Positions 33,969 through 44,440 of a DNA stretch of 64,000 bases are shown here, one piece after another (position 1 is the first letter of the stretch; every line of letters starts with the position of its first letter). The notes under the pieces were generated by a model. The model saw only the letters and a list, made by a program, of their open reading frames with translations, did no database searches and was not told the origin of the DNA. Made by a program: the position numbers and the translations under genes. This DNA comes from Nemophila menziesii (lineage: Eukaryota > Streptophyta > Magnoliopsida > Boraginales > Hydrophyllaceae), in contig JARWIR010000010.1 in NCBI GenBank assembly GCA_029959085.1, positions 32,480,731 through 32,544,730 on the forward strand, in the 5' to 3' direction.

Positions 33969-35009
33969 CAAATACAAAAACCAGCCGTCTCTTCATTCTT
34001 AATCAATCTTTGCACACTTATCGATAGCTCAGGTTTTGTTAAACTTCATCTTAATCAATCATTAATTACAAATTCCAATCGAAATCTTGATTTAGGTGGG
34101 TTAGGTGTATACTCAATTAACTTAGATTCATTAAAAACTGCCAATGTGCTTAAACCGCCTTACCGATGTTCAGATATATCTAATTCCTGTAATGGGTTGT
34201 TGTTAATTTTGGGTGAAACTCCTTATTTATGGAACCCTTTTACTCAAAAGTATAAAGAATTACCTCGTCTCGTTGTGGATTACCCAGATGTAACTAGATG
34301 TAAAGCTACTTATGAGGTGTATGGATTGGTATATGATTCTGATAAAGACGATTATAAGGTTTTAAGGATAGTTGAATTTAGAGGTTTAGATTACGAGTGG
34401 GTTTCTTCACAAGCTAATATTTATAGATTCGAATCAAACACCTGGCGAAGGATTAACGATTTCCCTTATCAGATTCATTGTAAGAGGATCTGGAGAGTTC
34501 ATTTCCAAGGTGCTTTACATACTGTTGTGTTAAATGATTATCAAAATATGTTAAGTTCAAGGTCTAAGATCATGGCTTTTAATATTACAAACGAGGAGCA
34601 TTATCAAGTACCTCTACCCGATATACCTCCTAAGGTGTTCAATTTGGTTGGTTTAGATATGATAGAAGGAAATTTAGTTCTGGTAAATGCTCGTGTAAAG
34701 CATAGAGTTGACGTTTGGGTTATGAAGGAGTATGGTAAAAAGGAATCTTGGTTTAAGTTAATTTCAACTACTCCACCTTTAATAGAACGATACTCAAGTT
34801 TAAGTCCATTGATTTATTCAAATGATAAGAATGAAGTACTTCTCAACTGTGATGATTTGTTTTGCTTGATTTTTTTTAAGAAGAACCAGAGGTGTCGGGG
34901 AAGAAGAAGAATGGGGAAGAAGAAGAAGGGGAAGAGAGAGGGGAGTGGGTGGGGGTGGTGGGGGTTGGGTTTTGTATTATTTTTATTAATAATATTAAAA
35001 CTATTATAA
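33969..35009 (+). CDS. Captured F-box protein fragment with F-box-associated (FBA) domain
   Basis: One uninterrupted frame. It enters at the end of an F-box (LIDSSGFVKLHLNQS, about 34018-34065), continues with SNSCNGLLLILG and LWNPFTQKYKELP, then VYGLVYDSDKDDYKVLRIV, NTWRRI, GALHTVVLN and VDVWVMKEYGKKESWFKL, all in the order of the FBA domain of plant F-box proteins. F-box proteins recruit substrates to SCF ubiquitin ligases, with FBA as the substrate side. The N-terminal part of the F-box and the native ATG are missing: a GTG at 34146 opens the longest stretch and the first in-frame ATG is near 34571. The last 45 or so residues come from the right TIR (Lys/Gly/Trp-rich, then hydrophobic). 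Conservation of the frame suggests recent capture, not proven expression. Confidence 0.8.
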   Translation, partial: QIQKPAVSSFLINLCTLIDSSGFVKLHLNQSLITNSNRNLDLGGLGVYSINLDSLKTANVLKPPYRCSDISNSCNGLLLILGETPYLWNPFTQKYKELPRLVVDYPDVTRCKATYEVYGLVYDSDKDDYKVLRIVEFRGLDYEWVSSQANIYRFESNTWRRINDFPYQIHCKRIWRVHFQGALHTVVLNDYQNMLSSRSKIMAFNITNEEHYQVPLPDIPPKVFNLVGLDMIEGNLVLVNARVKHRVDVWVMKEYGKKESWFKLISTTPPLIERYSSLSPLIYSNDKNEVLLNCDDLFCLIFFKKNQRCRGRRRMGKKKKGKREGSGWGWWGLGFVLFLLIILKLL

Positions 35010-35243
35010 AAAAACCTTTTTTACCCTTGGTTTAACTTAATAAATTGATTAATTGCGATTAGGTTTAAAAAAAGTGACATGGATAAGCCACGTCAAACTT
35101 AACGGCAAAAATGGACGGAAAACGTTAGTAGGGGGCAACGGGCCACAAGAGCAAAAATTAGGGGGTAAATAGTCACATTTTAAAGATTAGGCGGCAACCT
35201 GTCAATCGGGTCAAAATTCAGGGGGCAAAAATGCTATTTACTC
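34851..35243 (-). repeat. Right TIR of the Pack-MULE
   Basis: Inverted counterpart of 33568-33968, beginning GATGATTTGTTTTGCTTGAT on the plus strand and carrying the purine-only tract about 34900-34965. The end of the captured frame runs through it. Confidence 0.88.
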
Positions 35244-35300
35244 TTAAGGAAATGAGTTTCTCTTTTTTATTTAATTTTCTCGATGAATCTTGCTAAACTT

Positions 35301-35419
35301 TTCTTTTTTTTAATATATATGAGAGTCATTTGGATTTGAAATCATTTTGACTCCAATAAAATTCGATCCCAAGATTTTTTAGTCTCTGCGGAGTAATCTA
35401 GCCACTAGACCAAATATCG
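35301..35419 (-). mobile_element. tRNA-derived SINE, about 119 bp, with 14-bp TSD
   Basis: On the minus strand the element starts near TATTTGGTCTAGTGGCTAGA, where TGGTCTAGTGG fits the RNA polymerase III A box, and GGGATCGAATTT about 40 bp later is a recognisable but decayed B box. It ends in an A-rich tail. The flanks ATCTTGCTAAACTT (35287-35300) and ATCTTACTAAACTT (35420-35433) match at 13 of 14 positions, a typical target duplication from LINE machinery. The cloverleaf cannot form fully, so this is a SINE and not a tRNA gene. Confidence 0.75.
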
Positions 35420-35433
35420 ATCTTACTAAACTT

Positions 35434-36620
35434 CCTTCAGTAGTTGGTTAGTTTTTTTTAAATCCTAATTTTTGTTTTATTAATATTATTTAGTTTGTGA
35501 GGAAAGAAAAAGTTTAAACAAGTAAAAGGTGACTATGCCATACTACTACTAACGTAATTGGAAAAGACAAGCTAAAAATATCCCAAATAAAGAAGTTTAG
35601 GGAGAGAAAACTAATGTGAGATTAGATAGATTTTCTCTTAAATAATTCCTATATAGAGCTTATTTTATTGTGTTTTCTTGATTTCTCCTTTTTCTCGATG
35701 AGCAACCATCAATCACATCAAGCAAGAAATTTTTCATCGACCGATCTAGATCCATGAGATTAAAATAAATACATTCTTGAGGCTACCACCAAAGAACCAC
35801 AGGACCCCAAAATCTTCACGACTTGGATTAACCAGAAAAACCAGATACCTGGTCTATCTCAAGCATTGGAGCCTCACGCTAACACATATTTCAACAAATA
35901 TTGGTTCTTTTGGAGCTTCTTTGGGTGGATCTCAAGAGAAACACAAAATGGGTATTACTAGAAAAAACCCTAAGTCACCATCAATTAGGGAAGATAATTT
36001 GGAGATCACGATTTCAAATCCCGTGGAGGATGATGGGCCGGCTCAACCGTGGCCCCTCCTTAGCACCGTCACCTCTAGATTGGAGGCTACTACTACTCTC
36101 GGACGAAGCCCGTGAGGATGGGGATTAATAATGTTGCGGTTTCAGGTAAATTTAGTGAACACTTGCTAACTAGGGTGAATTTGATATCTCTTTAGAGTAA
36201 AAAAAGAAGAGTATTCCATGGTATGGAGGAAAAGGCTAGAGTTACATTAGAGAAAGCCCATGAAGAACTTGTTGCTCACCAAGTGTTTGTAAAAATGCTT
36301 AAAATAAATTTAATTGAAAAAACATGTGTATAAAGAATGTGGAAATTGAGGGCGAGAAAAGACTACCAATGAACCCAAGATTGTGGTGGGAACCTTGCCA
36401 CCTAGGGAAAACCCAAATGGAGGAGGATAAGAGTATTAATATGGATTACAAAAGTTTGTTTATTAACAATACACAACTTTGGATGCGTATGAAAATATCA
36501 TACTTCAAACCCATTGAAGGGTAGAAGTTAATTTTGGAAGATTGTAATGTACTTACCATTGAGAAAGCGTGTGGTTTCTAGTCAATTAGGTATGTGGCAG
36601 TGATAAGAAACATGAATAAG
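35434..36620 (+). other. Degenerate coding-like DNA, unrecognised
   Basis: The frame 35777-36115 is open for 112 residues, and coding-like phrases continue in other frames to about 36600 (FHGMEEKARVTLEKAHEEL, NEPKIVVGTLPPRENP). They read like a decayed retroelement protein, possibly a gag, but I do not recognise the family. Confidence 0.35.
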
Positions 36621-38822
36621 GAGGACATAGATAGAAATGTAATGAATGGGAATGTTCATTGTAAGGATCGAAGACACCCTAAAAATCGTTAATTGTCAAA
36701 TTAAAAAAAAAATCGATGATAGGAAAGCTACACTTTCTAGAGGTCCTTATATTTATTTGGGTCAAATTCTTTTATTTTTCAAAATACCAGATTTCTTAGA
36801 CTTTGGAAATCAGCGCGTTAGCCTCTCACACCAGAAACAAACTGAAATACAAACCCAAGCTTTTAAAATACCTGAAACCTACCATGAAAACACTAAATTA
36901 TCATAAAATCTTCCATCTAAATATCATCCAACACATAATCGTTCACAAAGTTTTCCAAAAACACCAATAAATCTGAAATCTTTCTTCACCAACACTTAAT
37001 GTTTATCCCTCAAACCTTTCCCAAACCTTGAACACACTATAAATCATATCCATACACCTTGAAACCATCAAAAGTCACAAATATCATCCTACACTTTGGG
37101 AGTTCTTGAAACTTTGAGTTTGGGGTCATCGGAGATGACTAGGAAGGTTGGAAAAGGTACGAAGAACATGAAGAGAAAAGAAAGTGGGTGTTGAGGAAAG
37201 ATTTCCGTAGAGAAGGTGATGATTTAGAAGGCTTGGAGGAGATGATTAATTAAGAGGGACATGAGTTCTAGTTGATCAAATACAATACACAGAAGACGAA
37301 TTCCATGGTGTATGACCTATACATCGTGACTTAGAAGATTTTACAACATCGGCACAATACCACATGTAATCGGCCTAGTGCCGATCCAGATATGTTTCTC
37401 ATCCTTTTCTCATTTAGTAGTGTAGTATTTTGCTTTCAGAATCTTTTCGAGTCGTAGGGACACAACTCGTTTTTGAGTTTGGGGTGCGGTTTGTTGCCTA
37501 ATCCCAATTTTATGTGTTTTTACTGCTTTTTGAAAATTTTAAAAAATCAAATAATAATTAGTTTAAGGAATTATTTGACTGTAGAGTTTGTTGAATGCCC
37601 CATAAGCATACTTTTTATAAATTAATGATAGAAAATAGTAGATCTTAGGAGTTAATGTAAAACGCAACTTGAATGCATGCAAACACTAAATTATTGATAG
37701 GAAAAATTAATGAACAATGCAAAAGAAGTAAGCTCTTACTTAGTGAGAATGAGTGGTGTGTAGAGCATGAAATCTAAATGAGTAGAGAATCCACTTAGTT
37801 ATGAACTAGATGTGAAAATGGACTGAAACTATGTAACTAGGAAAATGATAGAGGCAATTCTTTGATAGCCACTTCAGACCTTTTTAGCTTTTTAACCCGT
37901 GATTAAATGTTATATCCTTCTTAGCCCCATTTTGAAGCCGTTAAGCCTTTATTTTGAAGCCATATTATAAGCTTATCCTTTAGATGTTAGGACTATACCA
38001 TATGACCCGCACTTGAATCACGATGCTTAAGACTAGTTGTCCTTGAGATTGAGTTTAAGGTGAGAGAATCTTTATTACATTTGTTGGGTAGATTTATGAT
38101 GTGCTTGAATGATTATGCACTTTATTGTAAATTCATTTGCCAATTTCAGAAAAGAAAAGAAAAGAAAAAAATTGAGAAAATAAGTTAGCATGACATCTCA
38201 CAATAAAAAGAATGTCATGTTTAACTTACAAAAAAGAGATTGAATAAATATCGAAAAACAAGAAACTTCAAAGGAATATTTTTGTAATCATGTTGATAGG
38301 TTGGGTTTATTTTGGGGACGTTAAATTTGTGCGTCGAGTGAGTGAGAGCATATATGAGTGTAAACTTAAGCTCATGACAATTTGTTGAAGGCTAGTAAGG
38401 AGAGAGCCAAAAGCTCACTTTTCATTATCCAAATGTACCATACCGTCCCTAAGCCATGCTAAAACCGGAAAGACCTCATGATTCTTAGGTACATAGTGAA
38501 TTGATATTTTTGCTAATAGGGAGTAAGTTAAGTGGAGCGTTCAAAGCAAGTAAAGATTGATGAACACCATATGGCCACCATCTCGAGCTAAGTATCAAGT
38601 GTAATCTTCTAGCATCGTGAAGTTAATTTTGGATAGATATTATTTATGTGTTTGATTCTATATGATAGGTGTATGTGTACATTAATTCTTAGGTTATACT
38701 ATATGAAATTTATTTTGAGTTTTTCTTTGGGTTTATTATTTAGATTTCGCATGTTGCTTCTCACCTAAGACCTATGTTTTGTTTTACTTTGTCGAGACGA
38801 CAAATGTATGAGTTTGGGGTCT
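36621..38822 (+). other. Athila 3' internal region (ORF3-like start and 3' UTR)
   Basis: Collinear with 19930-22148: ACACCTTGAA...CACAAAAxTC, the ATG context at about 37135, the hairpin ATCGGCCTAGTGCCGAT at 37369-37385, GGGACACAACTCGTTTTTGA at 37459, ACCCGCACTTGAATCACGAT near 38004 and ACCGTCCCTAAGCCATGCTA near 38443. It ends with the polypurine tract GAGTTTGGGGTCT (38810-38822). No gag or pol survives upstream, so this is a 5'-truncated copy. Confidence 0.75.
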
Positions 38823-40431
38823 TGATGTCTCCCTTTTTGTTCTAAATATAAAACCTTAGGAGACATCATTTTAGGTGATTAATTGACTTATTTGATAGAC
38901 TTTTAAGCTTATTTGGTTATATTGCATTTTCTCCCCTTGGAATTGTATAATTTGCGTTTTGGAGCTTTTGTGCGTTAATTTCTTTGTTTTTAGTATAAAG
39001 TTATTAGGTTCGTGGATGATATGGAGCACCAATATAAGGAGAATAAGTGATAATTGAAGTCTTAGATCGAGCGGAGGAGTCAAAGGCGAGATAAGATATC
39101 CCGAAGAGTTGACTAGAAAGGCTAAAAATCTGGAAGGCTGTTACTAATTGTTGTTCTCGAGCCACTTAACCACTGATTCAGCCTTTGGCCGCGAAATAAG
39201 GAAATTGCCTCTTTGATTTAGGAAGATTTTGCAACTAGAATGAGTCAATTTGGAGTTGATATGCAAAAGTTATAGCTATTTTACCAAGGGTTGCACACCA
39301 GTTACAGGAATTACCAATTTGACTTGGGCTTTTATTACTTAATTAAGCCCAAGATTAGACCTAATCCGTTTTCACCATCTATATAAGCCCTTTTAGACCT
39401 TATTATTCAACACCTCTCAATTATTCTTCAATTTACAACATCTTTAGAGAGAGAGAGAGAGAGTCAGAAACCCCTCATTTAACCTTAAAACTAAAGCATC
39501 CTTAGAGAGAGCGTCAAGAGGCAAAAAGCAAGAGCAGGAGTTGGAGAATCCTTTTCCTCCAACAATAGCTCAAGTCATCCCTCTATGTAGGTTCTTATTT
39601 TATTTCTGTTATTAGGAACATATATATTATTAATTTCCTTTCTGTTTTTACTTTTAATATGAGCTAATCCTTACATTATTGAGAATCGTGTAATGGGTTA
39701 AACTCTAATTTATTTAATTAATGTATTTCAATTTGGGATTAGTTTCTAGTTTAATTTGAATTGGATATTTTATATTGAATATTATCTTGTTCTTATTTAC
39801 TATTTCTGACCTAGCTAATTAGAAATAGATTATAGTAATTGGGCTATTCACTTTAGTGGCGAACTGATCATCCGACAGGAGGGTTTGATTACAGACTTAG
39901 GTAATATCCGTGTAATGTTCGTTATTGACCGACATGCTTAACTAATGACATAGCCAAAGAGGTAAATGTTTCACATCCGAAGACGCATATTCACCCATAC
40001 AGGGGTTTATAGTACTTTAGGATATCTCTTAGGTCTACCCGACAGGGGCTAGGAGACATTAGAGTCCCGACTAATATAGAAATATTAGTTCTGCCCATAA
40101 TGAAAGAATTAATTACGTAAGTTTAGGTGATTCCCTAGCAAGACTCCAGTATAGCTCATATCTGTGTCTTAATCTTTTAGTATTTACTTTTAGTTATTTT
40201 ATTTTATTTAGTTTAGTAGTTTAATAACTCGAAACAAAAAAAATATCTTTTATATTTTATTTTTTGTATTAGCAATTACTACTACTTATCTATTGAACAC
40301 TTGGGTTAGACCAGTCTAATCCCTGAGAACAAAACCCAAATTATCGGAGTATTACTTGGATAACCATACACTTGCGGTATCGTGGATCCTTTGTTTTTAT
40401 TGCATTATTTTATAACACCCAGGACCCACCA
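38823..40431 (+). repeat. Athila-like 3' LTR, subfamily D
   Basis: Starts TGATGTCTCCC with GGAGACATCA at 38859-38868 in inverted orientation, and ends CCCAGGACCCACCA. It contains TATATAAG at about 39379-39390, a (GA)n run near 39445-39465 and GAGTCCCGACTAAT at 40062-40075. It aligns with the solo LTR at 5351-7213, which is longer because of an extra block near its TATA region. Confidence 0.85.
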
Positions 40432-40795
40432 AACACTGAGCTTGTGGATTATGTGAGCAAATCAAACCAGCCTTGCTGGTACTGCAAGAGTAGTAAATAC
40501 AGTAAAAAAAAGGAGGATTTGTATAACTGCTGGAAACTGCATCAGCTCCAAGGATTTTTTTTCCGGAACGGGTCACTGAGAACTTTATTGATATGAGCAG
40601 GTGTTCTAAAGTTGTTCACCAGCAAGCAAATATTCTCTATGCAAAAATTAAAACCTAAGCATAAATACATAGTAACACAACAATATCATCTATAGGGAAA
40701 AATTCAGCAACATCAAATTTAGACTTGTCGTGATAGGTCTAATAAAGATGCATAACCAGAAAAAACAACAACAACTGCAGAATTTTGAAAAAAAA
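40432..40795 (+). other. Unassigned, possibly a Copia gag zinc-knuckle scrap
   Basis: An open frame reads CWYCKSSKYSKKK...NCWKLHQL, which resembles the C-x2-C...CWKLH pattern of Copia gag knuckles but with altered spacing. No other Copia domain is near. The assignment is weak. Confidence 0.25.
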
Positions 40796-43319
40796 ATACT
40801 CAAAGTTGTATCGTCCCGATACAATAAAAGTAAAGAACAGTAGGGTAGTCAAGAAGAAGAAGTAGGAGGAGAATAAGAACAGAACATAATGAATGATCCT
40901 AGAGCAAAATATCTAAAAAGTCTCATGTAGTAATGCTCAAGAAATAATGCACAAGTATGCTTAATACACATGTAATCAACAATCCATAAATTCAAGTCCT
41001 GATTAATTTCGCAATGCCAGAAGGAGAGGATGATAACTTAGTTCATGTTAATGGCTATAGGTTGTTCCTAGGTCCCAATATAGCATCCGATGATCCACTC
41101 ACCTATTACCTAATAGCTCAATTGTTTCTCCACTAAGCAGTTAGAAATCCTAAGGTCTTGGTTATAACTTGTCTTAAGGACGGGTGTGGTATATTTGGAT
41201 AATGAAATGTGAGCTTTTGGCTCTCTCCTCACTAGCCATCAACGAATCGCCCTAGAGCTTGAGTTTTCACTTGAAGATGTTCTCACTCAACCCAATTTAT
41301 TGATGCTTTTGACTTGCATCCCCAATAAATCCCAAATACAACCTTTGATGATATCAAATCCACTTTGCCGGTCCGAATATATATTTTCTTTTCATATCAT
41401 TTTTTCTTTTGTATAGCTATGATTCTCTTTTTGATGTTGAGATATCACACTATTTTTTATATATATATTCTTTTTTTTTATGCCCTTGTTGGAAAATTTA
41501 GCTCGTAGCTTCTTTTCATTCACTATTACCCCGACAAAGGGTTACAATAATAACAGTTTCATCATCAATAAAATCACAAATATAATTCCCAAAACCCAAT
41601 GTTTGCTAATGATGAAACCCACCACCCCAAACTCAAGCTCTAAAACGAGTTGTCTCAGGTTTTGCGATTCGAGTGCGGGTCATATAGGTAAGTCCTAAAA
41701 ACTAGGGTATGGATTATAATGTGTTTCAATAAAAAGGCTTTAGAAAGGCTCAAAGGGGCTAAGACGGATAATTAACAATAATCAAATAAAAAGGGTGAGA
41801 AAGTATAAAAGGCTTCAAGTGTTTTAATCATGAAAGAACTGCCTTATTCATTTTTCTAACTACCGGATTTTGTTACTTTTTCACTATTAGTTCATAGATA
41901 AGCGGGTTTTCAACTAATTTCAAACCTCACGTTCTACATACTAAATAATTTCCCTAAGTTTCAACGTACTTCTTAGCATTGCTTATTAACTTTCCTATCT
42001 TTTATTTCCTGTTTTTATACATGCATCTAAACAAATTTATGACATCTTTCAAAAACATACTACCTACTATAATTAACTTAATTAAATCATGCTCAATAGG
42101 TACATTCAAAGATATTCTATGCCTAATTCAACCCAATTTTTTTTTTTTTTAAATTTTATGAAAAACACAAAAAGGAAGATGAGGACAACGAATCCCCACC
42201 CCCAACTCAAAAATGAGCCGTGTCCCCACGACTCGAAAAAGACTCAAGAAAAATAAAATTTAAAATTAGCATACATATTGCACATAAAGAAATGGTAGGG
42301 AAGAAAGAAAACATACTCTTCGAGGATATCACCTCGCCTTATCGATACTCGGATTAAACCTAATGTATCTTCTTCACCCAACTTCTTATTCGCTATTCGT
42401 TCAGGACACGTGATCATAATAGGGTATTGCATTATATAACGTCATGGGAGAGATCGAAAATTCGTATCACCTCCTCATAGATCAACTGTGCCACATCTTC
42501 TTCTTCTCCTCGCAAAATATAATTCACAAACAACCCAAGCATTCCAAATCTCTCATGTATTCTCTTTCAACTTCTTCAAATACTATCGTATAAGAAAAAG
42601 GTAGTTCCTTTAATTGTTACTTCGGAGAAGCTATCATGACTATTGAAGCTTTCTCTTTTTCTTTAGGTGTAGAGTCTTTGATTTATAGAGGTTGTGTTGT
42701 CTTCTTTACTAAAGTTAGAACCTTTTTGCTCATTGAATCAACACAGCATGCTAACCTCTCTTCTCTTGACTTGTTTTACCCTTTGAATTGGAACTATGAC
42801 TTTTCTCACTTGATTTATTCTCAATTAATCCAAATACCTTGCTTTTCTTCATCTCCCTTATAGTAAATAATGTTCAGGTTCTCTTAATCATCTCAATTGA
42901 CCCCCAACTCAAAGCTTTAACCATTCTTGAAATTTGAAACTCTTGATTATTGGTTGTACAAGCTTAATTTGGGTTAGGAAGGGTGATTTGATGATGATTC
43001 TCTATGTGGGTAAGATGGATTCTTCATGGATTGGCTTGGATTTAAGAAATTGTAGGATGAATTTTTTAAATTTAAGCTTTTGATTCTTGGATTCAAGGTG
43101 TTTTGGTATGATATGGGTGGTTGAATCTTCTTTGTAATGATTTGGAGAATGAATTGGATGTGTTTTCATGGTGATTGGGTAGTGTTTTGATGATTGGTGA
43201 AGGTTTTTGTGAGCTTTAATGGAGTTGGGAGTGTTTTGGAGAAGACAAAGAGGCTTAAGGTTTATAAAATTCGGAATTAAAAGCTTAATACCTCCTTTAT
43301 ACATCAAATCCCGTAGGTT
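40796..43319 (-). other. Athila 3' region, minus strand
   Basis: Matches the plus-strand 3' regions at 11564-16327 and 19930-22148, including GAGTCGTGGGGACACGGCTC (minus, about 42240-42215) and the block with CATAGCTATACAAAAGAAAA (about 41432-41410). The minus-strand frame 43445-43002 is open but low in complexity and not a known protein. Confidence 0.7.
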
Positions 43320-43690
43320 TTCTCTCTCTGGTGGCGCTGCGGACGACCCCTGCGGACCATGGGTACACCGCAGGGTAGTCCGCGACATCTGATGGTCGAA
43401 AATTTTTGCCCGCTGGATAACACGCGTGGTACAACCCCGTGGCACGCGTTTTTGACTCGCGGACCATGGTGCGGTACACCGCAGGGTACCCCGCGCCTTC
43501 TGATGTGTTCTCCGTCAAAATACACGTGGAACTACCCCGTGGCACGCGTTTTTACCCTGCGGACCAGGGCATGGTGCAGGGGGGTAGTCCGCGGTCAATT
43601 TTTTTCCGGTTTTGGATAGGACCCGTGGTACGGGTTTTGACCCTACGGTGCATACCTGCGGACTAGGGGTAGCCCGCGCAGTTCATTCCT
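43320..43690 (-). repeat. G+C-rich tandem array in Athila 3' region
   Basis: On the plus strand GTGGCACGCGTTTTT recurs at 43439 and 43539 (period 100 bp), with a diverged third copy at 43625, and CTGCGGACCA / ACCGCAGGGTA blocks between. This is by far the most G+C-rich part of the window. Overlapping open frames here are a by-product of base composition. Confidence 0.8.
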
Positions 43691-43879
43691 TTGCTCCGAA
43701 AAATTTTCCTCGCGTCCCTAACTCGATTTCTCCAATTCCTACACACCAAAAACACTAATACCTTTCTCAAATATGCAATATCAACTAAAAACAACTAAAC
43801 TAAACATAAATTAAAAACGTAAAAGACATAAAAATAAAATAAAAAAACTGCGGGTTCTCTCCTGTACAACACTTTTGTT

Positions 43880-44440
43880 TAACGTCTTTCAAAGTTAGAC
43901 GTGTTACCTCGATTAAGGATGACGAAATTTCCACCCTTTGTCTCTAATTCCCACGAACTTTTCAGCTCGATTGTTTATAATCATGGATGGTGTCATCCAA
44001 GATTTCGTGGGATTAGGTGTTTCTTGTGGTAACTCGATTTCATTTGTGGCATTACACTCCTCTGGCAATCCATTCATCTATCTAGTTTCGAATCTTCGTT
44101 TGTTAGAAAGAATGTCCTTCATGAATTGAGATATTTCGGCATTCTCTTGAGAGCTTCTAGAAACGGTATTTTAATCTCTAACTTGTTCACCATGTCAACG
44201 AACTTCTTGAATTCCAGGTCATTGTCCTTTCTGACACGTGAAGGGAATGGTGGAGGAGGACATGTGTTGGTTACCACTGGGCTCTCTTTCTTTTATGGTG
44301 TCTTCTCTTGGACACTTTTTTGTTCAACTACCTCTTCGACCTTATCTTCTGTTGTTTCTTCCCCCCCCCCCCCCCCCCCGTTTCTGGAATAGGGACTGGT
44401 TCTGGTTCTGGTCTTGGTGGAGGTAGTTGTTTTCCACTTC
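43880..44440 (-). pseudogene. gag end fused to integrase-tail-like segment
   Basis: Minus strand, about 44260-44110, reads PSRVRKDNDLEFKKFVDMVN then LEALKRMPKYL, the block that precedes protease (compare 18325-18470). Shortly after comes TKSWMTPSMIINNRA and KGWKF, resembling the integrase tail SSWMGPFMVT...KGCKF of 19250-19350. Protease, RT and integrase core are gone. A 19-base C run (44361-44379) interrupts the proline-rich part of gag. Confidence 0.55.

Larger units (their letters stand above)
33568..35243. mobile_element. Pack-MULE with about 400-bp TIRs and 9-bp TSD
   Basis: The ends GAGTAAATAGCAT and ATGCTATTTACTC are inverted copies, and the match extends inward about 400 bp on each side (33568-33968 and 34851-35243) with small differences. 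Flanking 9-bp sequences TTTAGGAAA (33559-33567) and TTAAGGAAA (35244-35252) agree at 8 of 9 positions, the length expected of Mutator-like elements. No transposase is present. Between the arms lies a host gene fragment encoding an F-box-associated domain, so this is a gene-capturing non-autonomous MULE. Confidence 0.9.

Noticed and set aside
35350..35420. Possible tRNA gene on the minus strand
   Set aside because: Only A and B boxes are recognisable; acceptor stem and anticodon arm do not pair, and an A-tail plus target duplication identify a SINE.
43002..43666. Several overlapping open frames of 73-147 residues on both strands
   Set aside because: They lie in a G+C-rich tandem array or low-complexity 3' region of an Athila element; openness follows from base composition.
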